Below the pieces are notes generated by a model. The model was not told where the DNA came from and made no database searches. It saw nothing but the letters and a program-made list of their open reading frames with translations. Of a DNA stretch of 64,000 nt, positions 20,092 through 28,426 are shown one piece after another (position 1 is the first letter of the stretch; every line of letters starts with the position of its first letter). Source of the stretch: Algibacter luteus (GTDB taxonomy: Bacteria; Bacteroidota; Bacteroidia; Flavobacteriales; Flavobacteriaceae); the NCBI RefSeq assembly GCF_900141715.1, contig NZ_FQYK01000004.1, positions 124,001 to 188,000 of the forward strand, given 5' to 3'. The translations under genes were made by a program, and so were the position numbers.

Positions 20092-21075
20092 TTATTCAGC
20101 AGCTGGTAGGATTACACGATCTATAACGTGCACCACACCATTGGTTCCTTGTATGTTTATTAAACTTGTTACGATATTACTTGTTCTCGCGTTGGCATCT
20201 GTTAAAGTGAATACCGAAGCATCAGCAGTTATTGCCCCTCCTAAAGTACTTACTTCTCCACTTGCTAATTGGCTAGATTGAACATTGGCATTTACAATGT
20301 GGTGTAATAGTACAGCATCTACAGTAGAGGTCTCTAAATCTGTTAACGCATCAATTTCTAATTCCGCTAATAAGGCAGCAAACGCATCGTTTGTAGGCGC
20401 AAAAACTGTAAACGGTCCAGCATCTGATGTAGAAACTGTTTGAATGTATGGTACAGTTGGCATTCCTGTATCTGCATAGGCTAACGCTCCAACTAACGTT
20501 GATAGCGCAGGATTAGTTGTAGCAAACGTCGCTATAGTAGGTAAATCAATTACCGTATCAATCACATGCACAATTCCGTTTGTAGTGCTAACATCAGCTA
20601 TAGCTACTGAAGCTCCTCCGTTGAAAGAAACTCCCGAAGTACCATCATAATAGATACTTAATTTCGTTCCGTTTGGTCCGTCAGCTAGTGTGTTTGCATA
20701 CCCTGTATTATCAATAAGTGCAGAAGATGGAATATTTGCACCGTCAATTACATGGTTCAATAAAATTTGTGTAAGTAACGCATTTGGTACTTCAGATAAG
20801 GAATTAAATCCCTTTTCAGCAAGAAAAGCTGAAAACGCGGCATTTGTTGGTGCTAAAACTGTTTTATCCCCTGATGCCGATAAAGCATCAACTAATCCAG
20901 CTTGCACTACAGCTTCAACCAATATACTTAAATCACTAACTGACTGTGCAGTTTCAACAATATTAAGTGGTTGTGGTGCAGGAGTACTGTTGTCATCATC
21001 ATTACTACATGATGTAAAGGCTATCATTAATACAATGATTAAGCTTAACTTTTCTAATAATTTTAAATTTTTCAT
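20092..21075 (-). CDS. Lipoprotein with two FAS1 (fasciclin) domains
   Basis: 327 aa from the start chosen here. The ATG at 21075 places a typical lipoprotein signal (MIAFTSC, then SNDDDNS as an outer-membrane export-like acidic tract) at the N-terminus; the upstream ATG at 21123 would add 16 residues before it and lies within the promoter region. Two FAS1 domains follow (about 40-180 and 185-325). Each has the H1-like LAPTNAAFSAFL / FAPTNDAFAALL motif and the H2-like NGIVHVIDTVI / NGVVHVIDRVI motif. Such proteins act in surface adhesion or matrix contact. The gene is alone, with a good Bacteroidota promoter. Confidence 0.92.
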   Translation of the reverse strand: MKNLKLLEKLSLIIVLMIAFTSCSNDDDNSTPAPQPLNIVETAQSVSDLSILVEAVVQAGLVDALSASGDKTVLAPTNAAFSAFLAEKGFNSLSEVPNALLTQILLNHVIDGANIPSSALIDNTGYANTLADGPNGTKLSIYYDGTSGVSFNGGASVAIADVSTTNGIVHVIDTVIDLPTIATFATTNPALSTLVGALAYADTGMPTVPYIQTVSTSDAGPFTVFAPTNDAFAALLAELEIDALTDLETSTVDAVLLHHIVNANVQSSQLASGEVSTLGGAITADASVFTLTDANARTSNIVTSLINIQGTNGVVHVIDRVILPAAE

Positions 21076-21099
21076 AGTGTAAGGTTTTATTTTGTTTAA

Positions 21100-21128
21100 C
21101 AAATATATAAAATAATTAAACAAACAAA
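21100..21128 (-). promoter_or_regulatory. Promoter of the FAS1 lipoprotein gene
   Basis: On the minus strand TTTG (21125-21128) is followed by 17 bp and TATATTTG (21100-21107), a close match to the Bacteroidota TTTG / TAnnTTTG promoter. It supports the start at 21075, giving a leader of about 20 nt. Confidence 0.65.
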
Positions 21129-21226
21129 CAAGTTTTGTTCAATATATTTTAAAAATAAATAAACAAAACTATTTTGATAAAGTATTTTCGAATAGCTAAA
21201 AGCCCTTTAAATGTTACAATATTATG

Positions 21227-21234
21227 TATCTTTG
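21227..21234 (+). promoter_or_regulatory. Candidate -7 box of the mnmA promoter
   Basis: TATCTTTG fits the TAnnTTTG consensus and lies 18 bp upstream of the mnmA ATG. No TTG -33 element is visible at the right distance. Confidence 0.5.
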
Positions 21235-21252
21235 TACACTAATTTTTAAAGA

Positions 21253-22440
21253 ATGAAACGCGTTATTATTGGGCTTTCTGGTGGTGTAGATTCAAGTGTT
21301 GCTGCTTATTTATTAAAGGAGCAAGGTTATGAGGTGATTGGCTTGTTTATGAAAAACTGGCATGATGATTCTGTGACTATTTCCAATGAGTGTCCATGGT
21401 TAGACGATAGCAATGATGCTATGTTAGTTGCAGAAAAATTAGGAATCCCTTTTCAAACAGTCGATTTAAGTGAGGAGTATAAAGAGCGTATAGTAGATTA
21501 TATGTTCCATGAATACGAAAAAGGAAGAACACCAAACCCAGATGTACTATGTAATAGAGAGATTAAGTTTGATGTCTTCATGAAAATAGCATTAGAGCTT
21601 GGTGCAGATTACGTTGCTACGGGTCATTATTGCAGAAAAGCTGTTATTGAAAAAGATGGCAGTAAAGTTTATCAACTTTTAGCCGGGGTAGATGGTAATA
21701 AAGATCAATCGTATTTTTTGTGTCAATTATCGCAAGAGCAATTATCAAAAGCTTTATTTCCTATAGGTGAGTTAACTAAACCAGAAGTTAGAGAGATAGC
21801 TACAAAATTAGATTTGGTAACTGCAGAAAAAAAGGACTCCCAAGGCTTATGCTTTATTGGTAAAGTAAAGTTGCCAGATTTTCTTCAACAACAATTAAAA
21901 CCTAAAGAAGGAATTATTGTTGAAATTCCAAAAGAGCAAGATATATATAAAGAAGATAGATTGTTATTTGATTCGGAAGAAGAAAAATTAAAACACTTAT
22001 CTAGAAAAATAAATTATAAAGTTGATTATGGTAAAGTGGTTGGTAAACATCAAGGCGCCCATTATTTTACTAAAGGCCAACGGAAAGGATTATCGGTTGG
22101 TGGAACTGTTGAGCCATTATTTGTAATCGATACCGATGTTGAACAAAACGTTATCTATACAGGACAAGGTAAAGAGCATCCTGGATTATACAAAAAAGCG
22201 CTTTTCGTTGCTAATGAAGAGTTACATTGGATTCGCGAAGATTTGGCTTTACAAGTTGATCAAACAATGCAAGTAAAAGCGAGAATACGCTATCGTCAAC
22301 CATTAGCAAAAGCTACTTTGTATAAAGTGGATAGTGGTTTGTATGTTGAATTTGAAGAATTTCAAACAGCAATCACAGAAGGACAATTCGTTGCATGGTA
22401 TATTGAAAATGAATTAATAGGTTCGGGAGTAATTTCATAA
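21253..22440 (+). CDS. mnmA: tRNA-specific 2-thiouridylase MnmA
   Basis: 395-aa enzyme that thiolates U34 of tRNA-Lys, Glu and Gln. The ATP-binding PP-loop [11 protein letters not shown] is at 7-17. The two catalytic cysteines are Cys100 ([12 protein letters not shown]) and Cys200 ([10 protein letters not shown]). Other conserved motifs are ATGHYCR, DQSYFL and TKGQRKGL. Its length and architecture are normal. The subtilase gene follows after 24 bp. Confidence 0.97.
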   Translation: MKRVIIGLSGGVDSSVAAYLLKEQGYEVIGLFMKNWHDDSVTISNECPWLDDSNDAMLVAEKLGIPFQTVDLSEEYKERIVDYMFHEYEKGRTPNPDVLCNREIKFDVFMKIALELGADYVATGHYCRKAVIEKDGSKVYQLLAGVDGNKDQSYFLCQLSQEQLSKALFPIGELTKPEVREIATKLDLVTAEKKDSQGLCFIGKVKLPDFLQQQLKPKEGIIVEIPKEQDIYKEDRLLFDSEEEKLKHLSRKINYKVDYGKVVGKHQGAHYFTKGQRKGLSVGGTVEPLFVIDTDVEQNVIYTGQGKEHPGLYKKALFVANEELHWIREDLALQVDQTMQVKARIRYRQPLAKATLYKVDSGLYVEFEEFQTAITEGQFVAWYIENELIGSGVIS

Positions 22441-22464
22441 CTTAGCATTGCTTAATCTTAGGTT

Positions 22465-24099
22465 ATGAAAAAAGTATTGCTGCTTCTGGTATTTTGTTGT
22501 TTCCATTACAATTTATTTGCGCAAATAGAAGATGCTTGGGTTTACCTTGCTGACAAAGAAAATGTAGCTGCTTCAATAGCCAACCCCATAAGTATTCTTA
22601 CACAAAAAGCAATAGATAGAAAAAATGCTCATGGCGTTGTTATTGACGACAGAGATGTACCCGTTAACGAAACCTATATTACGCAACTAAAAAATGCAAC
22701 AGGAATCTCTGTTTTGGCAAAATCGAAATGGTTCAATGCTGTGCATGTGAGAGGCTCACAAACAGAAATTGAGTCTTTAACTAGTTTTACTTTTGTTTCA
22801 GCAATTGATTTTGCAGATAAAAATTTAAACGCTAAAGGCACAAAAACGAAGCCAAAACTAAACCATACCAAACTTTCAAAAGAAGAAAATAACTTTACAG
22901 TTTTCAATTACGGTGATGCAACCAACCAAATTGAAATGTTTAATGGTGATAAACTGCATCTAGCCGATTATACGGGAGACGGCATGACCGTAGCAGTTTT
23001 AGATTCTGGTTTTCCAAACGTAGATAACATGACATCATTTCAAAGATTGAGAAATGCAGGTAATATACTAGGAACCTATGATTTTGTTAACCGCGATATT
23101 GATGTTTACACAGGGACTTCAAGTAGCCATGGTACTTGGGTTTTAAGTGATATGGCAGGTTACATTGAAAATAATTTTGTGGGTACAGCACCTGATGCTT
23201 CTTATTATTTGTTTATTACAGAAGATGCCCCTAATGAAAATCCTGTAGAAGAAAGTTATTGGGTTGAAGCTGTTGAACGTGCGGATAGTTTGGGTGTTGA
23301 TCTTGTTAATACATCATTAGGTTATACTAGTTATGACAATCCTAACTATAGTTATACCCAAGCCGATATGGATGGCAATACCGCTTTTATAAGTAAAGGT
23401 GCTAATATTGCATTTGAGAAAGGACTTTTATTAGTAACATCGGCTGGAAACTCTGGAAATACGTCTTGGGGCATTGTTAGTGCACCAGCTGATGCATCAG
23501 GCGCTTTTACCGTAGGAGCAGTTGATTTGAATGGCAATTATGCATCATTTAGCTCAAGAGGAAATGCAACACAGCCCAATCAAAAACCAGATGTTGTTGC
23601 TCAAGGACAAGCAAGTTATGTGATAGGCACAAACGATGTTATTGGTACACTTAACGGTACTTCTTTTAGTTCACCCATTTTAGCTGGAGGGATAACCTGC
23701 TTATGGCAAGCATTACCTGAAAAAACAAACGCTGAAATTATGCAATTGGTTCGTGAGTCTGGTTCTCAATACACTTCACCCGATTATTTTTTGGGTTACG
23801 GCATTCCCAATCTTGAATGGGCTTTGAATACAACGTTGGCTTTTAACACGGATCTTGCTGATAATTTTGATGTACAAATTTATCCTAATCCTGTAACGGA
23901 TAATTTATTTATAAAACTACCTGTTTTAGCTGAAAAAACTAACTTGAAAATTTATAACATTTTAGGAGAAGAAATTAATACTTATGATATTTCTGAAAGT
24001 ATAAATGAAATTAGTACTGTTTCTTTGGCTCAAGGACTATATATTGTAAAACTTGCTAGTAAAACGTTTTCAAAATCTGTTAAACTTATAAAACAATAA
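22465..24099 (+). CDS. Secreted S8 subtilisin-like protease with T9SS sorting domain
   Basis: 544-aa secreted protease: signal peptide (LLLVFCCFHYNLFAQ), a propeptide-like region to about 160, and a subtilase domain with the triad Asp180 (VLDSGFPNVD), His222 (SSHGTWV) and Ser400 (NGTSFSSP). The final ~80 residues form a type A T9SS sorting domain, beginning VQIYPNPVTDNLFIK and ending VKLIKQ, which predicts export by the gliding/type IX system. The stop overlaps the ATG of the next gene (TAATG), so they are translated from one mRNA. Confidence 0.94.
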   Translation: MKKVLLLLVFCCFHYNLFAQIEDAWVYLADKENVAASIANPISILTQKAIDRKNAHGVVIDDRDVPVNETYITQLKNATGISVLAKSKWFNAVHVRGSQTEIESLTSFTFVSAIDFADKNLNAKGTKTKPKLNHTKLSKEENNFTVFNYGDATNQIEMFNGDKLHLADYTGDGMTVAVLDSGFPNVDNMTSFQRLRNAGNILGTYDFVNRDIDVYTGTSSSHGTWVLSDMAGYIENNFVGTAPDASYYLFITEDAPNENPVEESYWVEAVERADSLGVDLVNTSLGYTSYDNPNYSYTQADMDGNTAFISKGANIAFEKGLLLVTSAGNSGNTSWGIVSAPADASGAFTVGAVDLNGNYASFSSRGNATQPNQKPDVVAQGQASYVIGTNDVIGTLNGTSFSSPILAGGITCLWQALPEKTNAEIMQLVRESGSQYTSPDYFLGYGIPNLEWALNTTLAFNTDLADNFDVQIYPNPVTDNLFIKLPVLAEKTNLKIYNILGEEINTYDISESINEISTVSLAQGLYIVKLASKTFSKSVKLIKQ

Positions 24100-25040
24100 T
24101 GTCGAATAGAATTACCGAACTTTTTAATATAAAATATCCAATTGTTCAAGCGGGCATGATATGGAATAGTGGTTGGCGACTAGCGTCTGCATCTAGTAAT
24201 TCGGGTATTCTCGGACTCATTGGTGCAGGTTCTATGTATCCTGATGTATTGCGAGAACATATTATTAAATGTAAAAAAGCAACAAATAAACCTTTTGGAG
24301 TCAATGTACCAATGCTCTATCCTAATATTCAGGAAATCATGGATATCATTGTAGAGGAAGATGTAAAAATAGTATTTACCTCGGCAGGCAACCCTAAAAC
24401 TTGGACCTCTTGGTTAAAAGAACGCGGTATTACTGTTGTGCATGTAGTAAGCAGTGTGAAATTTGCATTGAAAGCTCAGGAAGCTGGAGTTGATGCTATT
24501 GTTGCTGAAGGTTTTGAAGCTGGCGGACATAACGGAAGAGATGAAACTACTACACTAACATTAATACCAATGGTAAAAGAGCAAATACATGTTCCTTTAA
24601 TAGCTGCAGGTGGTATTGCAACAGGTAGAGCGATGTTAGCCACTATGATTTTAGGTGCCGATGGTGTTCAAATAGGGAGTAGGTTTGTGGCTAGTGAGGA
24701 AAGTTCGGCACATACAGCATTTAAACAAGTCGTTGTTGATGCCAAAGAAGGCGATACCAAATTAACATTAAAAGAATTAGCTCCCGTTAGATTAATAAAG
24801 AATAAGTTTTATAGAGATATTGAAGCACTTTACAAATCTGGTACAACACCAGAACAACTTAAAGACTTATTGGGTAGGGCAAGAGCAAAACGCGGTATGT
24901 TTGAAGGTGACCTAGAAGAAGGCGAACTTGAAATAGGCCAGATTTCAGGGCTGATACACGATATACAACCTGTCCATCAGATTGTTGAAGAAATAATGCA
25001 GGAATTTGAGAATGCAAAGGCGAATATTCAACAACTCTAA
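24099..25040 (+). CDS. Nitronate monooxygenase / FabK-like flavoprotein
   Basis: 313-aa FMN-dependent TIM-barrel protein. It has an N-terminal YPIVQAGM motif and the flavin-phosphate motifs AEGFEAGGHNGRDETTT, PLIAAGGIATGRAMLA and GADGVQIGSRF. It matches the nitronate monooxygenase (2-nitropropane dioxygenase) and FabK enoyl-ACP reductase superfamily; sequence alone does not separate these two roles. The catalytic His of the class is probably the one in AGGHNG. Translationally coupled to the subtilase gene. Confidence 0.88.
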   Translation: MSNRITELFNIKYPIVQAGMIWNSGWRLASASSNSGILGLIGAGSMYPDVLREHIIKCKKATNKPFGVNVPMLYPNIQEIMDIIVEEDVKIVFTSAGNPKTWTSWLKERGITVVHVVSSVKFALKAQEAGVDAIVAEGFEAGGHNGRDETTTLTLIPMVKEQIHVPLIAAGGIATGRAMLATMILGADGVQIGSRFVASEESSAHTAFKQVVVDAKEGDTKLTLKELAPVRLIKNKFYRDIEALYKSGTTPEQLKDLLGRARAKRGMFEGDLEEGELEIGQISGLIHDIQPVHQIVEEIMQEFENAKANIQQL

Positions 25041-25061
25041 TAGAATAGTTTAAAATAACGT

Positions 25062-25841
25062 ATGAAATTAAAAAAAACATTTATATATAAACTTATTAAT
25101 AGAATATATCAGATAAAATGGGTTCCCAAATGGATTTATTTATTAGGACCCATTCAATTCATATCATTATTGTTTAAAAACAAATTTAAAAAGCAGCACC
25201 TTATTGCGCTTAATGTTAAAGGTTATAATAATCCAATATATCTCAGAGCAAATACAAGTGATTTTAAAATATTTAAGCAAATTTTTCTTGAAGAAGATCA
25301 TAATATTGATATTGATTTCCCTGTAAAGTCAATTATTGATGCAGGATCTAATTGTGGTTATTCTGTACTTTATTTTGCTAAGAAATTTGAAAACGCACTA
25401 ATTATCGCAGTAGAGCCTGATGAATCAAATTTTAATATGATTAAGAAAAACACATCTGCTTATAATAACGTAAAAGGTATTCATGGGGGTGTATGGAGTA
25501 AAACATCTCATTTATCTATTAGAAATAAGAAAGCAGGAAAGTGGGCGTTTCAAGTTCAAGAAGTTAGTGAAGATGAAGGTGAGTTTAAAGGCTATTCGAT
25601 AAATGACATAATGAAATTGTATCAATTAGAATCGATAGATTTTTTAAAAATTGATATAGAAGGATCTGAGAAAATTGTTTTTACTGAAAACTACAGTGAT
25701 TGGTTATCAAAAACTAAATATGGCATTGTAGAATTACATGAAATGTATTCAAAAGGTGTCACTGAATTTATTGATACTAAATTAAAAGAGCATAATTTTA
25801 GTACAGTAAAACAAGGTGAAAATTTAATATTTCATCATTAA
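25062..25841 (+). CDS. FkbM-family methyltransferase
   Basis: 259-aa SAM-dependent methyltransferase. The glycine motif IIDAGSNCGYSVLYFA (about 88-103) and acidic IAVEPDESNF are the SAM-binding features; DFLKIDIEGSEKIV (about 195) is the FkbM hallmark. The basic, hydrophobic N-terminus (KWVPKWIYLLGPIQFISLLF) suggests a peripheral or single-pass membrane link. Such enzymes commonly methylate sugars of surface glycans. The gene is AT-rich compared with its neighbours, which may indicate a recent arrival. A strong terminator follows. Confidence 0.88.
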   Translation: MKLKKTFIYKLINRIYQIKWVPKWIYLLGPIQFISLLFKNKFKKQHLIALNVKGYNNPIYLRANTSDFKIFKQIFLEEDHNIDIDFPVKSIIDAGSNCGYSVLYFAKKFENALIIAVEPDESNFNMIKKNTSAYNNVKGIHGGVWSKTSHLSIRNKKAGKWAFQVQEVSEDEGEFKGYSINDIMKLYQLESIDFLKIDIEGSEKIVFTENYSDWLSKTKYGIVELHEMYSKGVTEFIDTKLKEHNFSTVKQGENLIFHH

Positions 25842-25862
25842 TGATGAATTGAATATAGAATT

Positions 25863-25893
25863 AAAAAGGAGGAAATTTATTTCCTCCTTTTTG
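25863..25893 (+). terminator. Intrinsic terminator after FkbM gene
   Basis: Long perfect stem (AAAAAGGAGGAAA with TTTCCTCCTTTTT) and a short AT loop, flanked by A and T tracts, so possibly active in both directions. Beyond it, 25894-26117 is AT-rich with no open frame. Confidence 0.88.
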
Positions 25894-26105
25894 TTTAGAA
25901 ACCACAGCATAAATAATTCATCCCTATAAATAGCTAAATGTTTCCTAATGCTATATAGTTTTAGTGAGAACGACTTAAGGCACCGTAAAAATATTAAAAA
26001 TCTATAATATAAAACTTACAAGTTATCATGTTTTATTAACATTTGTTAATTTGATAATAAATTAAAAGAATAGTTTAATATTTATATTAAATAATAGCTA
26101 AATAC

Positions 26106-26113
26106 TACATTTG
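26106..26113 (+). promoter_or_regulatory. Candidate -7 box just before the MATE start
   Basis: TACATTTG fits TAnnTTTG and ends 4 bp before the ATG at 26118. If used, the mRNA would be leaderless or nearly so. No -33 TTG is evident. Confidence 0.35.
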
Positions 26114-26117
26114 TGAA

Positions 26118-27494
26118 ATGCAATTTAGCGACTATACAAAAGAATTTAAATACAATTGGCAACTTGCTGCACCTGTAATGTTAGGAATGCTTGGACACAC
26201 TTTTGTTAGTTTTATAGATAACATTATGGTTGGGCAATTGGGAACTGCTGAATTAGCTGCCGTTTCTTTAGGAAACAGTTTTATGTTTATTGCCATGTCT
26301 TTAGGTATAGGTTTTTCTACTGCTATTACGCCATTAATTGCTGAAGCAGACTCTGCTAAAGATTTTGTAAAAGGGAAATCGGCTTTCAAAAATGGATTGT
26401 TTTTATGTACCGTTCTGGGCGTTTTACTTTTTCTTTTAGTATTTTTTGCAAAACCATTAATGTATTTAATGAAGCAACCTGTTGAGGTTGTGGAATTAGC
26501 AATTCCGTATTTAGACTTGGTTGCAGTTTCATTAATACCATTAATTATTTTTCAAGGGTTTAAACAATTTAGCGATGGTTTATCTATGACCAAGTATCCT
26601 ATGTATGCAACGCTTTTAGCGAACATAGTTAACATCATTCTAAATTACTTATTAATATTTGGGAAATTTGGATTCCCTGAGTTAGGTATTGTTGGTGCAG
26701 CTTATGGTACGTTGGCTTCTAGAATAATTATGGTTTGGCATTTATGGGTTTTATTAAAAGGCAAAAAGAAATCGAAGGCTTATGTAACTCATATTAAGTT
26801 TTTTATACTTGATAAACTTATGCTTAGAAAAATTATAAACCTTGGCGCACCCAGTGCAATGCAAATGTTTTTTGAAGTCGCCATATTTACAGCTGCCATT
26901 TGGTTAAGTGGGTTATTGGGTAAAAATCCGCAAGCAGCTAATCAAATTGCTTTAAACCTAAGTTCCATGACGTTTATGGTTGCCATGGGTTTAAGTGTTG
27001 CGGCCATGATTCGTGTTGGTAATCAAAAAGGACTAAAAGCCTATTTTGAGTTACGTAGAATTGCCTATTCCTTATTTTTGATGGGTACTATTTTTGCGTT
27101 AGTTTTTGCTTTGTTTTTCTTTGTATTTCATGCGAATCTGCCAAAAATATATGTAGATTTTGATGACGCTAAAAATTTTGTAGACAACCAAGAAGTGGTA
27201 AGTATTGCTTCTAAATTGTTAATTGCATCTGCTATTTTTCAGATTAGCGACAGTATACAAGTTTTGGTATTGGGCGCGTTACGAGGTTTACAAGATGTAA
27301 AAATTCCAACGGTAATTACATTCATCTCGTATTGGCTTATTGGCTTTCCTATAAGTTGGTTTTTAGGGAAAGAAGATGCTTATGGTAGCTTTGGAATTTG
27401 GTTAGGATTACTAGCAGGTTTAACAACAGCTGCAATTTTATTGTATATTCGATTTAACTATTTGACAAAAAAATTAATTTTGTCTAACAAATAA
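26118..27494 (+). CDS. MATE-family multidrug/Na+ antiporter
   Basis: 458-aa inner-membrane efflux protein with about 12 helices in two homologous halves. The start YNWQLAAPVMLGMLGHTFVSFIDNIMVGQLG is the MatE signature with the conserved helix-1 proline and Asp (FIDNIMVG). The second half begins near 235 with NLGAPSAMQMFFE. Probably exports cationic drugs or metabolites using Na+ or H+. The next small gene starts 2 bp after the stop, indicating an operon. Confidence 0.93.
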   Translation: MQFSDYTKEFKYNWQLAAPVMLGMLGHTFVSFIDNIMVGQLGTAELAAVSLGNSFMFIAMSLGIGFSTAITPLIAEADSAKDFVKGKSAFKNGLFLCTVLGVLLFLLVFFAKPLMYLMKQPVEVVELAIPYLDLVAVSLIPLIIFQGFKQFSDGLSMTKYPMYATLLANIVNIILNYLLIFGKFGFPELGIVGAAYGTLASRIIMVWHLWVLLKGKKKSKAYVTHIKFFILDKLMLRKIINLGAPSAMQMFFEVAIFTAAIWLSGLLGKNPQAANQIALNLSSMTFMVAMGLSVAAMIRVGNQKGLKAYFELRRIAYSLFLMGTIFALVFALFFFVFHANLPKIYVDFDDAKNFVDNQEVVSIASKLLIASAIFQISDSIQVLVLGALRGLQDVKIPTVITFISYWLIGFPISWFLGKEDAYGSFGIWLGLLAGLTTAAILLYIRFNYLTKKLILSNK

Positions 27495-27496
27495 TT

Positions 27497-27730
27497 ATGA
27501 AAATGAAACTTCCTAAATTTATACTTGGTGATAATACCGAATTTCCTAACGCCATTTATGTTATTCATACTGAATTTCCGAGGTTTATTATTAATCTTGA
27601 GAATGATGAGGTGGAATGGTTTGAAGATTTTGATATGGAAGACCAAAAGGAATTAGAAACTGAAACCGAAAATGCCATAAAAGAGGCTACAGCGTTTTAT
27701 GATAACGAAATAGCTAAATACGAAGACTAA
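27497..27730 (+). CDS. Small acidic protein of unknown function
   Basis: 77-aa protein, strongly acidic (many Glu/Asp after residue 35; DFDMEDQKELETETENA). The N-terminal half has a beta-like pattern FPNAIYVIHTEFPRFIINL. It contains no known motif. It begins 2 bp after the MATE stop, and homologues next to MATE genes would support a real gene. The stop is just upstream of a structured intergenic repeat. Confidence 0.72.
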   Translation: MKMKLPKFILGDNTEFPNAIYVIHTEFPRFIINLENDEVEWFEDFDMEDQKELETETENAIKEATAFYDNEIAKYED

Positions 27731-27733
27731 GTT

Positions 27734-27836
27734 GCGTTAGGGATTGTAATGGAAATCCTTTTTGTAAGGCACGAGCAAAACGATTGTAAAGGAAAGCCCG
27801 ACCCTTTTGGTAACCTGCTTGCCGGCAGGCAGGCGC
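27734..27836 (+). repeat. Structured intergenic repeat, copy A
   Basis: About 100 bp matching copy B at 30264-30353 in ordered blocks: GCGTTA(A/G)GGAT, (A)TGGAAA, GGCACGAG, TTGTAA, AGCC(C/T)GACCC and GGTAAC. The ends GCGTTA and (G)GTAAC can pair to close a stem. At its right end there is a 20-bp GC-rich palindrome (27814-27833: CCTGCTTGCC / GGCAGGCAGG, one G-T pair) absent from copy B. It ends 15 bp before the PAP2 ATG and so probably lies in its leader. Open frames across it on the minus strand are not credible genes. Confidence 0.75.
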
Positions 27837-27850
27837 TGAAATAATTACTA

Positions 27851-28426
27851 ATGATTGAACAACTTTTAGAATACGACACAGAATTATTTTTGTTTTTAAA
27901 TAATTTAGGATCGACAACCTGGGATGGTTTGTGGCTTTTAATTACCAACAAATTTGCTTTTGTACCCTTGTATGTAATTTTACTTTATTTGTTGCACAAG
28001 CATTTTGGAGTCAATGCTTTATTAGTATTTATTGTTGTAATTGTATTAATGATTACATTTACAGACCAAGTAACTAACGTTTTTAAAAGAGCTTTTATGA
28101 GGCCTCGACCGTGCGGTGTTGCCGAAATTGCTGATGAATTACGTTTTATAGCAGTGCGCTGTGGTAAATATGGTTTTTTCTCAGGGCATTCTTCAAACTC
28201 TATGGCTGCTGCGGTTTTTTCGGGTTTAATGCTGAAACCATACTACAAAAATTTAATCTTTATTTTACTATTTTGGAGTGCAGTAGTGGCTTACAGTAGA
28301 ATTTATGTTGGGGTACATTACCCGCTGGATGTATTTTGTGGTATGACCTTTGGCGCTATTTCTGGATTTGGGTTTTACAAACTCAGCAAGTTTTTATTGC
28401 GTAAGTATTTAGCTGTAAAGTTTTAG
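27851..28426 (+). CDS. PAP2-family membrane phosphatase
   Basis: 191-aa membrane phosphatase. The three PAP2 motifs are intact: KRAFMRPRP (C1), FSGHSSNS (C2, with the catalytic His) and SRIYVGVHYPLD (C3). About five membrane segments. Likely acts on phosphatidic acid, undecaprenyl pyrophosphate or a related lipid phosphate in the inner membrane; the substrate is not determinable. Its 3' end overlaps the 3' end of the converging meaB gene by 18 bp. Confidence 0.93.
   Translation: MIEQLLEYDTELFLFLNNLGSTTWDGLWLLITNKFAFVPLYVILLYLLHKHFGVNALLVFIVVIVLMITFTDQVTNVFKRAFMRPRPCGVAEIADELRFIAVRCGKYGFFSGHSSNSMAAAVFSGLMLKPYYKNLIFILLFWSAVVAYSRIYVGVHYPLDVFCGMTFGAISGFGFYKLSKFLLRKYLAVKF

Noticed and set aside
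27714-27951. Two minus-strand open frames over repeat copy A
   Set aside because: They run through the structured repeat and into the start of PAP2, with Cys-rich sequence caused by the palindrome; no homology pattern or start context.
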